Notes: generated by a model from the sequence alone, not told the origin. A stretch of DNA of 64,000 nucleotides from Burkholderia cenocepacia (GCF_014211915.1 NZ_CP060039.1:1798001-1862000); one strand, 5' to 3'; positions 9,833 to 21,312 are shown, counted from the first letter of the stretch. Translations and numbers: made by a program.

Positions 9833-12147
9833 CCGCATCCGACGACATGCTCGAATTCACCGGCGGTCTCGTCGCGCGGCTGCCCGAGCCGGCCGATTTC
9901 GGCATTGCGCTCGCGGAAGGCTTCGCGCGCCGCATCGGCGACCTCGCGCGACGTGCCGGTGCGCCGTCCGCGTCGGCACGCTGGGCGGCGCGTGCCGCGT
10001 TCGCGACGAGCCGTGCGACCGCGAGCGGCCACGTGTGCGTCGCGCTTGGCGCGCTTGCACAGCGTTACGAAGCGCCGCTCGGCGAGGTCCGCGCGGCGCT
10101 TGCCGCGAGCGGCGTGGTCGCGTTCGGCACGCTTGCGCGCGGCGGCGAGCGGCCGCTGATCGTCGACCGGCTCGATCACCTGTACCTGTCGCGCTATTTC
10201 GATTACGAACGGCGGCTCGCCGATGCGCTCGTCGCGCAGGCCGGCGTCGCCGCGCCGGACGAAGGCCTGTCGCCCGACCGGTTGCGCGACAGTCTCGCCC
10301 GTTACTTCGGGCCGGCCACCGGTGAAGTCGACTGGCAGCGCGTCGCGGCGATCGTCGCGCTGACCGGCCGCGTGACGATCGTCAGCGGCGGGCCGGGCAC
10401 GGGCAAGACGACGACCGTCGTCGGCGTGCTGGCCTGTCTGCTTGACGCGCACCCGGGGCTGCGCATCGCGCTGGCCGCACCGACCGGCAAGGCCGCGCAG
10501 CGGATGCAGGAGGCGCTGCACGCGCGCGCCGGCGATCTGCCGCCCGAGCTCGCGGCGCGCCTGCCCGACACGTCGTACACGCTGCATCGGCTGCTGGGCG
10601 GCGGCGGGGCGGCCGGCTTTCGGCATCATCGCGACAATCCGTTGCCGTACGATCTGATCGTCGTCGACGAGGCGTCGATGATCGACGTCGCGCTCGCCGC
10701 GCATCTGCTCGACGCGCTCGCGCCGGGTGCGCGGCTCGTGTTGCTGGGCGACAAGGACCAGCTGGCGGCGGTCGAGGCCGGCGCCGTATTCGCGGAGCTG
10801 AGCGCGCGGCCGGCGTTCACCGCCGCGGCGCGCACGCGCATCGCGCAGGCGCTCGGCATCGACGAGGCGACGTTCGTCGCGGCGTTGCCGGTGCCGGACG
10901 AGGTGGCGCCGGCAGCGGTGCCGGCCGCGCAGCCGGTTTCCGCGTCCGCACGGGCTCCGGCGTCGCCATCGGCATCTGCGCCTGTTTCGCGCAAATCGGC
11001 GCCGCGGCCGAAAGTCGATGCGCGACAGGCGTCGCTTTTCGACGACGAACCGCAGGATGACGAAGTGTCGTCGACGGCCGGCATCGCGCCGTCACCGCCC
11101 ACCGAGTCGGCGCTGACCGCCGATGCCGGCGCACCAGACGGCAAGACACCGGCCTGGATCGAGGCCGACGAACTCGCATGGCTCGACACCGTCGAGCTGC
11201 CGCCGTTCGACGCAGGCGATGCGGCACTTGCATCGATGACGGCGCCCGCATCGCCATTGGCCGGCGAAGCGGCAGCCGCAGCCGCGTCCACCGGTACGTC
11301 CACCGCGGCACCGCTCGCGGACTGCGTGGTGTGGCTAGAACGCAATTACCGCTTCGGTCTCGATTCGCCGATCGGGCGGCTGTCGCTCGCGATCCGCCGC
11401 GGCGACGTGCAGGCGACGCTCGAAGCGTTGCCCACCGACGATTCGGCCGCCGCATCGTTTCACGACGATGCGGGCGACACGCTGGCGTCGTCGACGGTCG
11501 AGCGGCTCGCACGGCGCTTCGGCGCCTACCTCGACGCGTTGCGCGACGCGCTGGCCGCGCCGGTGCCCGATCCGCTGCCGCTGTTCGACGCGCTCAACCG
11601 GTTCCGGATCCTGTGCGCGACCCGCAGCGGCTCGCGCGGGGCGGAACACGTCAATGCGCTGGTGGCCGCGCACGTGCGGCATGCGGCGCGCGTGCCGCTT
11701 GCGGTCGGCGCGCACTGGTTCACCGGGCGGCCGATCATGGTCACGCGCAACGACTATGCGCTGGGACTGTTCAACGGCGACATCGGCATCGCGCTGCCCG
11801 ACGCGCATGGCGTGCTACGCGTGTGGTTCCGGCGCGCGGACGGCACCGCGCGCGCGGTGTCGCCGGCTGCGCTGCCGCCGCACGAAACGGCGTTCGCGCT
11901 GACGGTGCACAAATCGCAGGGCTCTGAATTCGACGAGGCGGCGCTCGTGCTGCCCGCGTCGTTCGGCCGGGTGCTGACGCGCGAGCTGGTCTATACGGCC
12001 GTCACGCGCGCCCGCACGCGCGTGCAGGTGATCGGGCCGCGGCGCGTGCTGGCGCAGGCGGTCGCGACACGCACGCAGCGCGATTCGGGGCTCGCGGCCC
12101 GCGTCGACGAGGCGCTTGCCCGGCGCCGCACGGAGGTTTCGCGATGA
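9829..12147 (+). CDS. recD: RecBCD enzyme subunit RecD (5'-3' helicase, alpha)
   Basis: This 772-residue 5'-3' SF1B helicase subunit has Walker [12 protein letters not shown] near 186-196, Walker B V-V-D-E-A-S-M near 279, and the C-terminal V-H-K-S-Q-G-S-E-F motif. It is longer than E. coli RecD (608 residues). Much of the excess is an Ala/Pro/Ser-rich low-complexity insert at about residues 355-505, just before the R-N-Y-R-F motif. That looks like a disordered loop between motor subdomains. The ATG at 9829 overlaps the recB stop. Confidence 0.94.
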   Translation: MTASDDMLEFTGGLVARLPEPADFGIALAEGFARRIGDLARRAGAPSASARWAARAAFATSRATASGHVCVALGALAQRYEAPLGEVRAALAASGVVAFGTLARGGERPLIVDRLDHLYLSRYFDYERRLADALVAQAGVAAPDEGLSPDRLRDSLARYFGPATGEVDWQRVAAIVALTGRVTIVSGGPGTGKTTTVVGVLACLLDAHPGLRIALAAPTGKAAQRMQEALHARAGDLPPELAARLPDTSYTLHRLLGGGGAAGFRHHRDNPLPYDLIVVDEASMIDVALAAHLLDALAPGARLVLLGDKDQLAAVEAGAVFAELSARPAFTAAARTRIAQALGIDEATFVAALPVPDEVAPAAVPAAQPVSASARAPASPSASAPVSRKSAPRPKVDARQASLFDDEPQDDEVSSTAGIAPSPPTESALTADAGAPDGKTPAWIEADELAWLDTVELPPFDAGDAALASMTAPASPLAGEAAAAAASTGTSTAAPLADCVVWLERNYRFGLDSPIGRLSLAIRRGDVQATLEALPTDDSAAASFHDDAGDTLASSTVERLARRFGAYLDALRDALAAPVPDPLPLFDALNRFRILCATRSGSRGAEHVNALVAAHVRHAARVPLAVGAHWFTGRPIMVTRNDYALGLFNGDIGIALPDAHGVLRVWFRRADGTARAVSPAALPPHETAFALTVHKSQGSEFDEAALVLPASFGRVLTRELVYTAVTRARTRVQVIGPRRVLAQAVATRTQRDSGLAARVDEALARRRTEVSR

Positions 12148-12548
12148 TGATTCGCTACACGCTCGATCCGGCCGAGGTCGAATGGACAGCCGTGCGCGCG
12201 CAGGGCGCGGGCGGGCAGAACGTGAACAAGGTGTCGAGCGCGATTCATCTGCGCTTCGACATTCGCGCGTCGTCGCTGCCGCCGGTCCTGAAGGAGCGGC
12301 TGCTTGCGCTGTCCGACCAGCGCATCACGCGCGACGGCATCGTCGTGATCAAGTCGCAGGAATATCGGACGCAGGAGAAGAACCGCGAGGCCGCGCTGGC
12401 ACGGCTCGATACGTTGATCGGCAGCGTCGCGTACACGCCGCGTGCCCGGGTCGCGACGCGGCCGACGCGTGCGTCGAAGGAACGGCGGCTCGAGCACAAG
12501 TCGCGCCGCAGCACGGTGAAGTCGGGACGAGGGAAGGTGATCGACTGA
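12144..12548 (+). CDS. arfB: Alternative ribosome-rescue factor ArfB (YaeJ-type)
   Basis: This 134-residue protein has the catalytic G-G-Q of class I release factors at residues 23-25, in the context [10 protein letters not shown]. It ends in a Lys/Arg-rich tail (last ~30 residues) that in ArfB enters the empty mRNA channel of stalled ribosomes. It hydrolyses peptidyl-tRNA on ribosomes without a stop codon. No codon-recognition domain is present, which separates it from RF1/RF2. The start overlaps the recD stop (ATGATGA), so it is probably co-transcribed and coupled with recBCD. The second ATG (12147) is an equally possible start. Confidence 0.9.
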   Translation: MMIRYTLDPAEVEWTAVRAQGAGGQNVNKVSSAIHLRFDIRASSLPPVLKERLLALSDQRITRDGIVVIKSQEYRTQEKNREAALARLDTLIGSVAYTPRARVATRPTRASKERRLEHKSRRSTVKSGRGKVID

Positions 12549-12599
12549 CGAGCGAAGGGCCGGTGCGGGTCGCAGGCGAACGTGCGCCGTGCGCGCCGG

Positions 12600-13880
12600 C
12601 TACCGCATCACGGTTCCGGCGCTGTCGAGCACGAAGTCGACGCAGAACACGACGAGCCGGCTCTGCGCGCGGATCGCGACGGCGGCCGTATAGCAGTCGC
12701 GGCCTTCCGTCAGCGAGAAGTGCGGCCCCATCAGCGCGACGCGCCCGGGGGCGGCGATCGCGCGCTGGAAATACGGGCGTCGCGACCAGTTGCTGTGGGT
12801 TTCCGGGAACAGCGGCGCGAGACGGGTCACGCTCGCCTGGCTGTCGTCGAGCGGCGCGCCGATCGACGGCAGGAACTGTTCGCCGGTCTCGTCCGTGACG
12901 AACACGCGACGCGCGGCCGGCACCGCGAACACGCGTTGCGCGGCGTCCTGCAGGTTGCCGCTCGCCGAAAACGCGGCCGCGCCGCCGAGCACGAGCCGTT
13001 CGATCGCGTCGAAACCGGGCTGCTCGGGGGCCACCGGCGTGTGCCGGCGGGCGATGAAGCGCCGCCACGCGGCATCGAGCATCGCGGGCGCCGCGGCGCT
13101 CGCGTGCGCGATCGATGCATCGGGCTGGCCGAACCGGAAACCCTGCACGAAATCGATGTCGGCTTCCATCAGCGCCTGCAGCGCGTCGTCGCTTTCGACG
13201 CCTTCGGCCAGCACCATCGCGCCGGCCTGGTGCAGCATCGACACGAGGTGATGCATGATGCGGCGATCGTCGGCCGAGCCGGTCGAGCGCTCGACGAGCG
13301 AGCGGTCGAGCTTCACGATGTCGGGCCGTGCCCGCCACACGCGGTCGAAGTTCGAGAAGCCGGTGCCGAAATCGTCGATCGCGATCAGGAAATCGCGATG
13401 CTGGATCATGTCGATCGTGCGGGCGAGCGCGGCTTCGTCGCGCGCCGGCTGCTCGATCACCTCCAGCACGATGCGATTCGGCGGCAGCGCGAAATGCCGG
13501 CACAGCGCCTCGACGAACTCGCGCTGCACGAGGCCCGTGTCCAGCACGCGCGGCGTCACGTTCAGGAACAGCCAGCCGTCGCCGATCCCCTGCGCGACGA
13601 AGTTGGCCGTGTGCAGGCAGCGCGCGAGCCGGTCGAGCAGCAGCGCGTCGGCGTCGCCGCGCGTCTTGTCGAACAGGGCGGTGGGCGACGCCAGCGCGCC
13701 GTTGTCGTCGACGACGCGCAGCAGCGCCTCGTAGCCGACGACGCGCTTGTGCGTGATCGACAGCACGGGCTGGAACACGCTGCGCAAGGTCGTGGTGCGA
13801 TAGGTGGCGAGCCAGCCCTGGGGCGTCGGCGTGAGGCGTTCGAGCAGGGCGTCGAGCGACAGGTCGCGGGTGGACTTCAT
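12600..13880 (-). CDS. EAL-domain cyclic-di-GMP phosphodiesterase with C-terminal sensor-like domain
   Basis: The EAL domain fills about residues 30-270 and keeps the catalytic set: E-A-L at 51-53, F-L-N-V-T-P, L-E-V-I-E, I-D-D-F-G-T-G, V-K-L-D, A-E-G-V-E and V-Q-G-F. It should therefore hydrolyse c-di-GMP. The last ~150 residues (F-V-T-D-E-T-G through R-P-Y-F-Q-R-A) resemble a small PAS/PDC-like ligand-binding fold and lack membrane segments. There is no GGDEF domain. The ATG at 13880 (M-K-S-T-R-D) is chosen over an in-frame upstream ATG with a Pro/Arg-rich extension. It converges on arfB. Confidence 0.88.
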   Translation of the reverse strand: MKSTRDLSLDALLERLTPTPQGWLATYRTTTLRSVFQPVLSITHKRVVGYEALLRVVDDNGALASPTALFDKTRGDADALLLDRLARCLHTANFVAQGIGDGWLFLNVTPRVLDTGLVQREFVEALCRHFALPPNRIVLEVIEQPARDEAALARTIDMIQHRDFLIAIDDFGTGFSNFDRVWRARPDIVKLDRSLVERSTGSADDRRIMHHLVSMLHQAGAMVLAEGVESDDALQALMEADIDFVQGFRFGQPDASIAHASAAAPAMLDAAWRRFIARRHTPVAPEQPGFDAIERLVLGGAAAFSASGNLQDAAQRVFAVPAARRVFVTDETGEQFLPSIGAPLDDSQASVTRLAPLFPETHSNWSRRPYFQRAIAAPGRVALMGPHFSLTEGRDCYTAAVAIRAQSRLVVFCVDFVLDSAGTVMR

Positions 13881-14397
13881 GTCAACGGTGCCCGGCAGCG
13901 GGCGGCGGGGCGGCGGCGCATCGCCACGCCGATGCAGCCGCATGCGCAGGCGGACGCAAAAGAACGTGGAGCATCGAGACCGCCTTCTGCGGATGAGTTT
14001 TCCGAGTGTAACGGGATTGCCGCGGCGCGCGTATCAGGGTAACTCCAGACGCAAACGGTACACCGCGATTCCAGCCCGTGCCCGGCGGCGCGGCGACGGG
14101 CGCCGCGTGCATGCGTACGGTGCATGACCGTCGCGAAACGAAGCGCGCCGCGGCCAGCGGCAGATGACAATCTCGCGACAGAGCCTCGGCATGACCGTGC
14201 GTCGCCGCGGCGCGACGCACAGGCCGATGCGGGAAATCCCGGCGGCGGCCGCCGCCATCAGACGAATGAGGCGAATGCCCGCGCGTCATGATGCGATCCG
14301 CGGTCCGTCGGCACACCCGCGTCGCGTCGTCACCGGTATTGCCGCGCGACGGGAGACGGGCGGCCGGCCGCAGTTCGTGCGCCCCGCTCGCCGATCG
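13881..14397. other. 517-base intergenic stretch, nothing recognised
   Basis: This lies between the 5' end of the EAL gene and the 3' end of the DMT transporter. Open frames here are short and have the biased composition of high-GC shadow frames. It must hold the promoter of the EAL gene, but I see no clear -35/-10 pair, RNA fold or repeat. Confidence 0.4.
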
Positions 14398-15324
14398 TCA
14401 GGCCGCCTCGCCGCCGCGCGGTCGGACGCCGGGAATCCGCTTGATCACACCGGTCGCGAGCGCGGTGCCGACGAGCACGATCGCGCAGCCTTCGATCATC
14501 ACGGCCGACACGTGTTCGCCGAGGAACAGCGCGCCCCACAGCAGCCCGAACACCGGGATCACGAACGTCACGGTAATCGCACGGGCCGGCCCGACATGCG
14601 CGATCAGGTAGAAGAAGATGAAATACGCGATGCCCGTGCATGCGACGCCGAGGGCGAGCACCGCGCTCCAGGCGTGCACGCCGACCGGCGCGGCCGGCCA
14701 GGTCGCGATCGCGAACGGCAGCAGCAGGATGGTCGAGCCGATCATGCTGCCGGCTGCGTTGACGAGCGGATCGACGCCGCCGAGCTTGCGTTTCGTATAG
14801 TTGGCCGCGATGCCGTACAGCAGCGTCGCGCCGAGCGCGGCCGCCGCGGCGAGCGCGGTCGCGCTGGCGCCCGTGTCGCCGTGCGCGTTCGCGACCTGGT
14901 TCCACACGAGCGTGAGCACGCCGGAAAATCCGATGACGAGCCCGAGCGCGCGCGGCAGCGACAGCTTGTCCTTCAGCCACAGGTAAGCGACCAGCGCGCC
15001 CCACAGCGGCGTGGTCGCATTGATCACCGACGTCACGCCGGCCGACAGCGTCAGCTCGGCGAACGCGAACAGGCAGAACGGGATGCCGGAATTCAGCGCG
15101 CCGACGACGAATAGCGGCCACGCATGACGGCGCAACCGGGCGCCCAGATCGGCGGGTTTGAAGCGCGTCAGCGCGAAGCCCGCGAGAAACAGCGCGCCGA
15201 TGCCCACGCGCAGCGCCATCAGTGGCGCGACGCCGAAATCGACCACGCCGACTCGGATGAACAGGAAGGATGCGCCCCACAGGGCGGCGAGCACGGTCAG
15301 CAGGAAAGCGTTCTTGGGTGACAT
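14398..15324 (-). CDS. DMT-superfamily (EamA) transporter
   Basis: This 308-residue protein has ten predicted membrane helices in two EamA repeats. The N-terminal repeat starts A-A-L-W-G-A-S-F-L-F-I and the second repeat begins near residue 150. A Gly-rich helix and the I-N-A-T-T-P-L-W motif are typical of drug/metabolite exporters, often for amino acids or related compounds. The substrate is not predictable. It stands alone, and no regulator gene is adjacent. Confidence 0.88.
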   Translation of the reverse strand: MSPKNAFLLTVLAALWGASFLFIRVGVVDFGVAPLMALRVGIGALFLAGFALTRFKPADLGARLRRHAWPLFVVGALNSGIPFCLFAFAELTLSAGVTSVINATTPLWGALVAYLWLKDKLSLPRALGLVIGFSGVLTLVWNQVANAHGDTGASATALAAAAALGATLLYGIAANYTKRKLGGVDPLVNAAGSMIGSTILLLPFAIATWPAAPVGVHAWSAVLALGVACTGIAYFIFFYLIAHVGPARAITVTFVIPVFGLLWGALFLGEHVSAVMIEGCAIVLVGTALATGVIKRIPGVRPRGGEAA

Positions 15325-15471
15325 CGATCGGGCCGGGGCGGGACGGGATGCGAAGAATCTTACACCGCGTTACCGCACCGTCGTTTCAGGATCGGATGAA
15401 ACGACAAGAAACGGGAGTTCCGCCGCTTGCCGGGGGCGGATAGCCGACCACGCGCGGCACGGCCGCTCAGA

Positions 15472-15720
15472 TCAGTGATGACGCCAGCCGCCGCGTCCGC
15501 CGAAACCGAAATTGAGCGACAACGCCGGGCCCCAGTAGCCGCCCCACGCGGGCGCATACGCCGGCGCCGGATAGTAATAGGCGGGGGCCGGATCGACATA
15601 CACGGGCGCGGGCTGTACCGGCACCGCCGTGTAATAGCCGCCCGGATAGTAGCCGTAGGGGTAGTAGCAGCCGGCAAGCGTCGTGCAGGCGAGCGCTGCG
15701 GCGACGAAGGTCCTGTTCAT
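15472..15720 (-). CDS. Small Tyr/Pro-rich lipoprotein
   Basis: The 82-residue product starts with a signal peptide ending in the lipobox L-A-G-C (Cys18), so it should be lipidated and envelope-bound. The mature part is unusually rich in Tyr, Pro and Gly (repeated Y-Y-P, P-A-P-x-Y) and ends in a Gly/His tail. The ATG at 15720 is used because the signal peptide begins there; an upstream in-frame ATG would bury it behind 30 polar residues. Function unknown. Confidence 0.75.
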   Translation of the reverse strand: MNRTFVAAALACTTLAGCYYPYGYYPGGYYTAVPVQPAPVYVDPAPAYYYPAPAYAPAWGGYWGPALSLNFGFGGRGGWRHH

Positions 15721-15861
15721 GATGTGTCTCCGGCGGAGCCGGCCATCGGCAGATGCTTCAAGCTTAGGCCGCGTACCGATGACACGGTATGAAAAACGGT
15801 AACCGATCATTTCCGGGCGGCGCGGACGCGCCTTTGCGGCACGGCATGCGAAACATACGAA

Positions 15862-15892
15862 AACGGCGCTTCCGCACCGCGGAAACGCCGTT
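15862..15892 (-). terminator. Hairpin terminator for the glycine-zipper lipoprotein gene
   Basis: A long inverted repeat (AACGGCG...CGCCGTT extended by TTCCGC/GCGGAA) read leftward is followed by TTTTCG. It lies about 50 bases after the stop of the leftward gene ending at 15945. The U-tract is short, so it is a probable rather than certain terminator. Confidence 0.6.
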
Positions 15893-15944
15893 GAACCGAC
15901 TGGCCAGCAACTGAGCGACGCCCAACCGGCCGATGTCGCGCTCG

Positions 15945-16157
15945 TTACTTGCCGACCTGGTTACCGATGATGCCGCCGGCCGCCGCGCCGCCCAGCGTCG
16001 ACAGCGCGTTGCCGCCGATCGCCGCGCCGGCCACGCCGCCGACACCCGCACCGATTGCCGTATCGCGCTGGCGTCGCGACATCGAATCGCAGGCCGACAG
16101 GCTGGCCACGGTCGCAACGAGAAGAGCGCATACCCCAAAACGCCGAATCGAGTTCAT
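15945..16157 (-). CDS. Glycine-zipper lipoprotein (OsmB-like)
   Basis: This 70-residue protein has a signal peptide and lipobox L-S-A-C, then S-M-S-R-R-Q-R-D followed by a G-x-G-x-G-G-x-x-G-A-A-x-G-G glycine-zipper segment that can insert in or lie on the outer membrane. Such proteins (OsmB or YmgG-like) are stress-related envelope components. The ATG at 16157 places the signal peptide at the N-terminus; the preferred start lies 19 codons inside a longer open frame. Confidence 0.8.
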   Translation of the reverse strand: MNSIRRFGVCALLVATVASLSACDSMSRRQRDTAIGAGVGGVAGAAIGGNALSTLGGAAAGGIIGNQVGK

Positions 16158-16341
16158 GATCGTTGTCCTTGTGGTAGTGAACGGAAGGCGCACGACCGGC
16201 TGGCGGCCGCGCATGACTTCAATCTACGCGCCGTCCCGCGACGCTGCTGTAAGGACTTGTTAAGGCCCGCGCGGTTTCGTAATCAATTGTTTCGCACCGG
16301 ATTGGCAGGCACACGGGATGCGCAACAGGCGCTCGGCACGC

Positions 16342-16368
16342 AAAAAAAGCCCGCTCGAAAGCGGGCTT
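16342..16368 (-). terminator. Rho-independent terminator after thiC
   Basis: Read leftward, AAGCCCGC-TTTCGA-GCGGGCTT is followed by a run of seven T. It sits 40 bases past the thiC stop codon and is a textbook intrinsic terminator. Confidence 0.9.
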
Positions 16369-16407
16369 CGTGCATCGCGACGCGAGCCGGTGCGGCTCGC
16401 CGCGCGC

Positions 16408-18573
<2,166 letters not shown>

Positions 18574-18787
18574 TTAGCAAGGGCACACGATACACCGGCT
18601 TGGCGGTGGTTTCAACCGGGTGCGAAGCCGATGCCGCCGGGCGGCGGCCGGATCGCGGCCGGCGAACCGGGCAGGGTGCACCGCAGCAATCCCGACTGCC
18701 GAACGGCGTCCCGGCCGGGCCGGATAGCGCCAGGCGGTGCAGCATTCGCGTCTTCATTTTCGGCGTCTACAATTTTTTTGACATCGC

Positions 18788-18815
18788 TGTCATTTCCGGC
18801 GGTGTGCTCCGTCTA
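18788..18815 (+). promoter_or_regulatory. Candidate ECF-sigma promoter of the MXKDX operon
   Basis: TGTCAT at 18788-18793 and CGTCTA at 18810-18815, separated by 16 bases, resemble the TGTCA/CGTC promoter elements of several ECF sigma groups. The -10 lies about 35 bases before the MXKDX start codon. No sigma-factor gene is in the window, so this is inference from spacing and motif only. Confidence 0.4.
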
Positions 18816-18849
18816 TTCGGCTCCCAAACCCATGTATCGGAGAGATGTC

Positions 18850-19125
18850 ATGAAAAACGTATTCCTCGCCGCCTGCGTCGCCGCACTTGCCACGATCGCA
18901 ACGGGCGCCCATGCGCAGAGCGACGCCATGTCGAAGGACGGCACGTCGATGTCGAAGGACGCGATGGGCCACGACGCGATGGCCAAGGACGATGCGATGG
19001 CCAAGGACGGCGCGATGAAGAAGGACGGCATGAAGAAGCACGCGATGAAGAAGGATGCGATGGGCCACGACGCGATGAAGAAGGGCGATGCGATGAAGAA
19101 AGACGCCATGAGCCCGTCGAACTGA
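18850..19125 (+). CDS. Secreted pentapeptide MXKDX-repeat protein
   Basis: A 91-residue protein with a cleavable signal peptide (cleavage likely after A-H-A, residue ~22). The rest is a tandem of about a dozen degenerate M-x-K-D-x or M-x-H-D-x units, extremely rich in Met, Lys and Asp. This is the proteobacterial MXKDX repeat family. Met/His/Asp-rich repeats suggest metal binding or a methionine-oxidation sink in the periplasm, but no function is established to my knowledge. A cytochrome b and a molybdoenzyme gene follow on the same strand. The ATG at 18850 is fixed by the signal peptide. Confidence 0.8.
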   Translation: MKNVFLAACVAALATIATGAHAQSDAMSKDGTSMSKDAMGHDAMAKDDAMAKDGAMKKDGMKKHAMKKDAMGHDAMKKGDAMKKDAMSPSN

Positions 19126-19201
19126 CGAATGCGGGCGGGGCGCGGCCGGCCGGTTACCGGCACACGTCGCCTCCCGCTGCATCATCCCGGGAGTCTTCAT
19201 C

Positions 19202-19834
19202 ATGCAAACGGTTCCTGTCACCGATCGCACGAACGTGCCGCCGCCCGCGCCGACGATCCATCCGCGGTGGGTGCGCGCGAGCCACTGGCTCAACGCGCTC
19301 GCGGCGATCCTGATGGCGTTGTCGGGCTGGCGCATCTACGATGCGTCGCCGATCTATCCGGCGTTCACGTTCGCGCACGGCATCACGCTCGGCGGCTGGC
19401 TCGGCGGCGCGCTGCAATGGCATTTCGCTGCGATGTGGCTGCTGGTCGGCAACGGGCTGTTCTATCTCGCGATGTCGATCGCGACGGGGCGCTTCGCGCG
19501 CAAGTTGCTGCCCGTGACGCCTGCGTCGGTGTGGCGCGACGTGCGCGCGGCGCTCGGCGGGCGGCTGTCGCACGACGACCTGAGCGTCTACAACGCGGTG
19601 CAGCGTGCCGCGTACCTGACCGCGATCGTCGATCTCGTCGTGCTGGTGCTGTCGGGGCTCACGATCTGGAAATCGGTGCAATTTCCGCTGCTGCGCGAGC
19701 TGTTCGGCGGTTACGACAACGCGCGCATCGTGCACTTCTGGGCGATGGCGCTGCTGGTCGCATTCGTCGTCGTCCACGTCGCGATGGCGTTGCTGGTGCC
19801 GCGCTCGCTGCTCGCGATGCTGCGCGGCCGCTGA
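19202..19834 (+). CDS. Cytochrome b561-like membrane subunit
   Basis: This 210-residue protein has four main membrane helices and paired histidines suited to haem b ligation (W-V-R-A-S-H-W near 24-30, A-H-G, and I-V-H-F-W / V-V-H-V-A late in the chain). It belongs to the cytochrome b561/formate-dehydrogenase-gamma-like group that passes electrons between quinone and a periplasmic partner. The partner is almost certainly the sulfite-oxidase-like protein encoded 29 bases downstream, as in YedY/YedZ-type pairs. Confidence 0.85.
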   Translation: MQTVPVTDRTNVPPPAPTIHPRWVRASHWLNALAAILMALSGWRIYDASPIYPAFTFAHGITLGGWLGGALQWHFAAMWLLVGNGLFYLAMSIATGRFARKLLPVTPASVWRDVRAALGGRLSHDDLSVYNAVQRAAYLTAIVDLVVLVLSGLTIWKSVQFPLLRELFGGYDNARIVHFWAMALLVAFVVVHVAMALLVPRSLLAMLRGR

Positions 19835-19863
19835 CCCGCGCGACGCGGGCGAAGGAACTCATC

Positions 19864-20652
19864 ATGTCGGAATCCGAAAAAAACCGCGACGCGCCGCGCT
19901 GGACGCTCGACCGGAAATCGCTCGAGCTCGACGTGCGCCGCGAGCTCGAGATGCCGTCGCGACGGCTCTTCAACCGGCGCGTGCTGACGCTCGGCGGCCT
20001 CGCGATGCTGACCGGCTGCACGCTGCAGGACGACGCGTCGGTCAACACGTTCCTTGAGAAAGTGTCGCGCATGAACGATCGCGTGCAGGCGTGGCTGTTC
20101 AATCCCGACCGGCTCGCGCCGACCTACACCGAAGCCGATATCACGCGGCCGTTTCCGTTCAACGCGTACTACGGGATCGACGAAGTGCGGCACGTCGACG
20201 AGTCGACCTACCGCCTCGTGCTGTCCGGCCGTGTAACGGGCAAGCGCGTGTGGACGCTCGACGAGCTTCGCGCGCTGCCGCACGCGGAACAGATCACGCG
20301 GCATATCTGCGTGGAAGGGTGGAGTGCGATCGGCCGCTGGGGCGGCACGCCGTTCGGCGCATTCCTCGCGCGCGCTGGCGCCGACACGCACGCGAAATAC
20401 GTCGGCTTCAAGTGCGCGGACGACTACTACGAAAGCATCGACATGCCGACAGCGCTGCATCCGCAGACGTTGCTCGCATTCGATTACGACGGCCGCCAGC
20501 TGCCGCCGGAATACGGGTTTCCGATGAAGCTGCGGATGCCGACCAAGCTCGGCTACAAGAACCCGAAGCACATCATGGAAATTTTCGTGACGGATACGTT
20601 CCCGGGCGGCTACTGGGTCGATCAGGGCTACAACTGGTTCGGCGGCTCGTGA
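19864..20652 (+). CDS. Tat-exported molybdopterin-dependent oxidoreductase (sulfite-oxidase fold)
   Basis: The 262-residue product carries an S-R-R-L-F twin-arginine motif at 32-36 and a lipobox-like L-T-G-C ending at Cys52, so it is likely exported folded by Tat and lipid-anchored. The sulfite-oxidase-type domain includes H-I-C-V-E-G-W with Cys149 as the expected molybdenum ligand and G-G-x-P-F downstream. It resembles MsrP/YedY, which repairs periplasmic methionine sulfoxide, but differs in length and the signal region, so the substrate is open. The neighbouring Met-rich MXKDX protein is compatible with a methionine-sulfoxide role. Confidence 0.85.
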   Translation: MSESEKNRDAPRWTLDRKSLELDVRRELEMPSRRLFNRRVLTLGGLAMLTGCTLQDDASVNTFLEKVSRMNDRVQAWLFNPDRLAPTYTEADITRPFPFNAYYGIDEVRHVDESTYRLVLSGRVTGKRVWTLDELRALPHAEQITRHICVEGWSAIGRWGGTPFGAFLARAGADTHAKYVGFKCADDYYESIDMPTALHPQTLLAFDYDGRQLPPEYGFPMKLRMPTKLGYKNPKHIMEIFVTDTFPGGYWVDQGYNWFGGS

Positions 20653-20686
20653 GCGGTGCGCGCGGCGTGCACGGCGTGCCCACGCG

Positions 20687-20968
20687 TCATACGGATTCGC
20701 GCACCTGGAGATCGACGCGCAGGCCGACTGCCGAGGCCATGTTCACGAGCGCGTCGAGCCCGAACAGGTTGATCTTGCCGCGCATCAGGTCGGAGACGCG
20801 CGGCTGCGTGACGCCCAGCTGCTTCGCGGCCTCGGCCTGACTCAGTTCGAGCCGCGCGATGCGCTGCTTGAGCGCGATCATCAGTTCGGAGCGCAGCTTC
20901 ATGTTCGCGGCTTCCGCCGGCTCGCTTTCGATTGCGTCCCAGACGTTCGCGTAGCGTTCATTGGTCAT
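20687..20968 (-). CDS. higA: HigA-type antitoxin (XRE helix-turn-helix)
   Basis: This 93-residue protein has an XRE helix-turn-helix (Q-A-E-A-A-K-Q-L-G-V-T-Q-P-R-V-S-D-L-M-R-G) at about 50-72. It follows the toxin gene, with its ATG (20968) overlapping the toxin stop by four bases. The order toxin-antitoxin is typical of HigBA. The antitoxin should bind the toxin and repress the palindromic operator upstream of the pair. Confidence 0.85.
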   Translation of the reverse strand: MTNERYANVWDAIESEPAEAANMKLRSELMIALKQRIARLELSQAEAAKQLGVTQPRVSDLMRGKINLFGLDALVNMASAVGLRVDLQVRESV

Positions 20969-21303
20969 CGTTTCAACTCCATCATCAGCGTCCGATAGCG
21001 GCGGGCGGCGAGGTCGATATCGGTCTTGTTCGTGCGCGTCGATTGCTTGCGGAAGCAATGCAGGACGTAGACGGCCTCGGCGAAAGTCGCGACGTAGACG
21101 ACCCGGAATGCGCCGCTCGCATCGCGCAGGCGAATTTCCCGCACGCCGACGCCGATCGTGCGCATCGGTTTCCAGTCGTCGGGTGCGAGGCCGCGCTGCA
21201 CCTGGTCGATCTGGTGGCCGGCTTCGCGTCGCGCAGGCAACGGAAAGCCGCGGAGATCGGCCAGCGCGCTGCCGACGAAAACGACGGGCTTCGGCGGAAG
21301 AAT
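20965..21303 (-). CDS. higB: HigB/RelE-like toxin (phage-derived Gp49-type), unusual start
   Basis: The product belongs to the RelE-fold Gp49-like family: V-F-V-G-S-A-L-A-D-L near the N-terminus, W-K-P-M-R-T-I-G-x-G-V-x-E-I-R in the middle, V-Y-V-L-H-C-F-R-K and R-x-x-K late. Such toxins cut mRNA on the ribosome. The frame has no ATG or GTG at the expected position. A TTG at 21318 lies inside the promoter -10, and an ATT at 21303 is the codon nearest the predicted transcript start. I use 21303 as a working start. The gene may need a non-AUG start or be translationally silent. Confidence 0.65.
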   Translation of the reverse strand: MLPPKPVVFVGSALADLRGFPLPARREAGHQIDQVQRGLAPDDWKPMRTIGVGVREIRLRDASGAFRVVYVATFAEAVYVLHCFRKQSTRTNKTDIDLAARRYRTLMMELKR

Positions 21304-21312
21304 GTCTGGATT

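Noticed and set aside
18850..19125. Tandem repeats that look like a small repeat array
   Set aside because: The repeats are codon-phased (M-x-K-D-x units) inside a gene with a signal peptide; there are no spacers of a CRISPR type.
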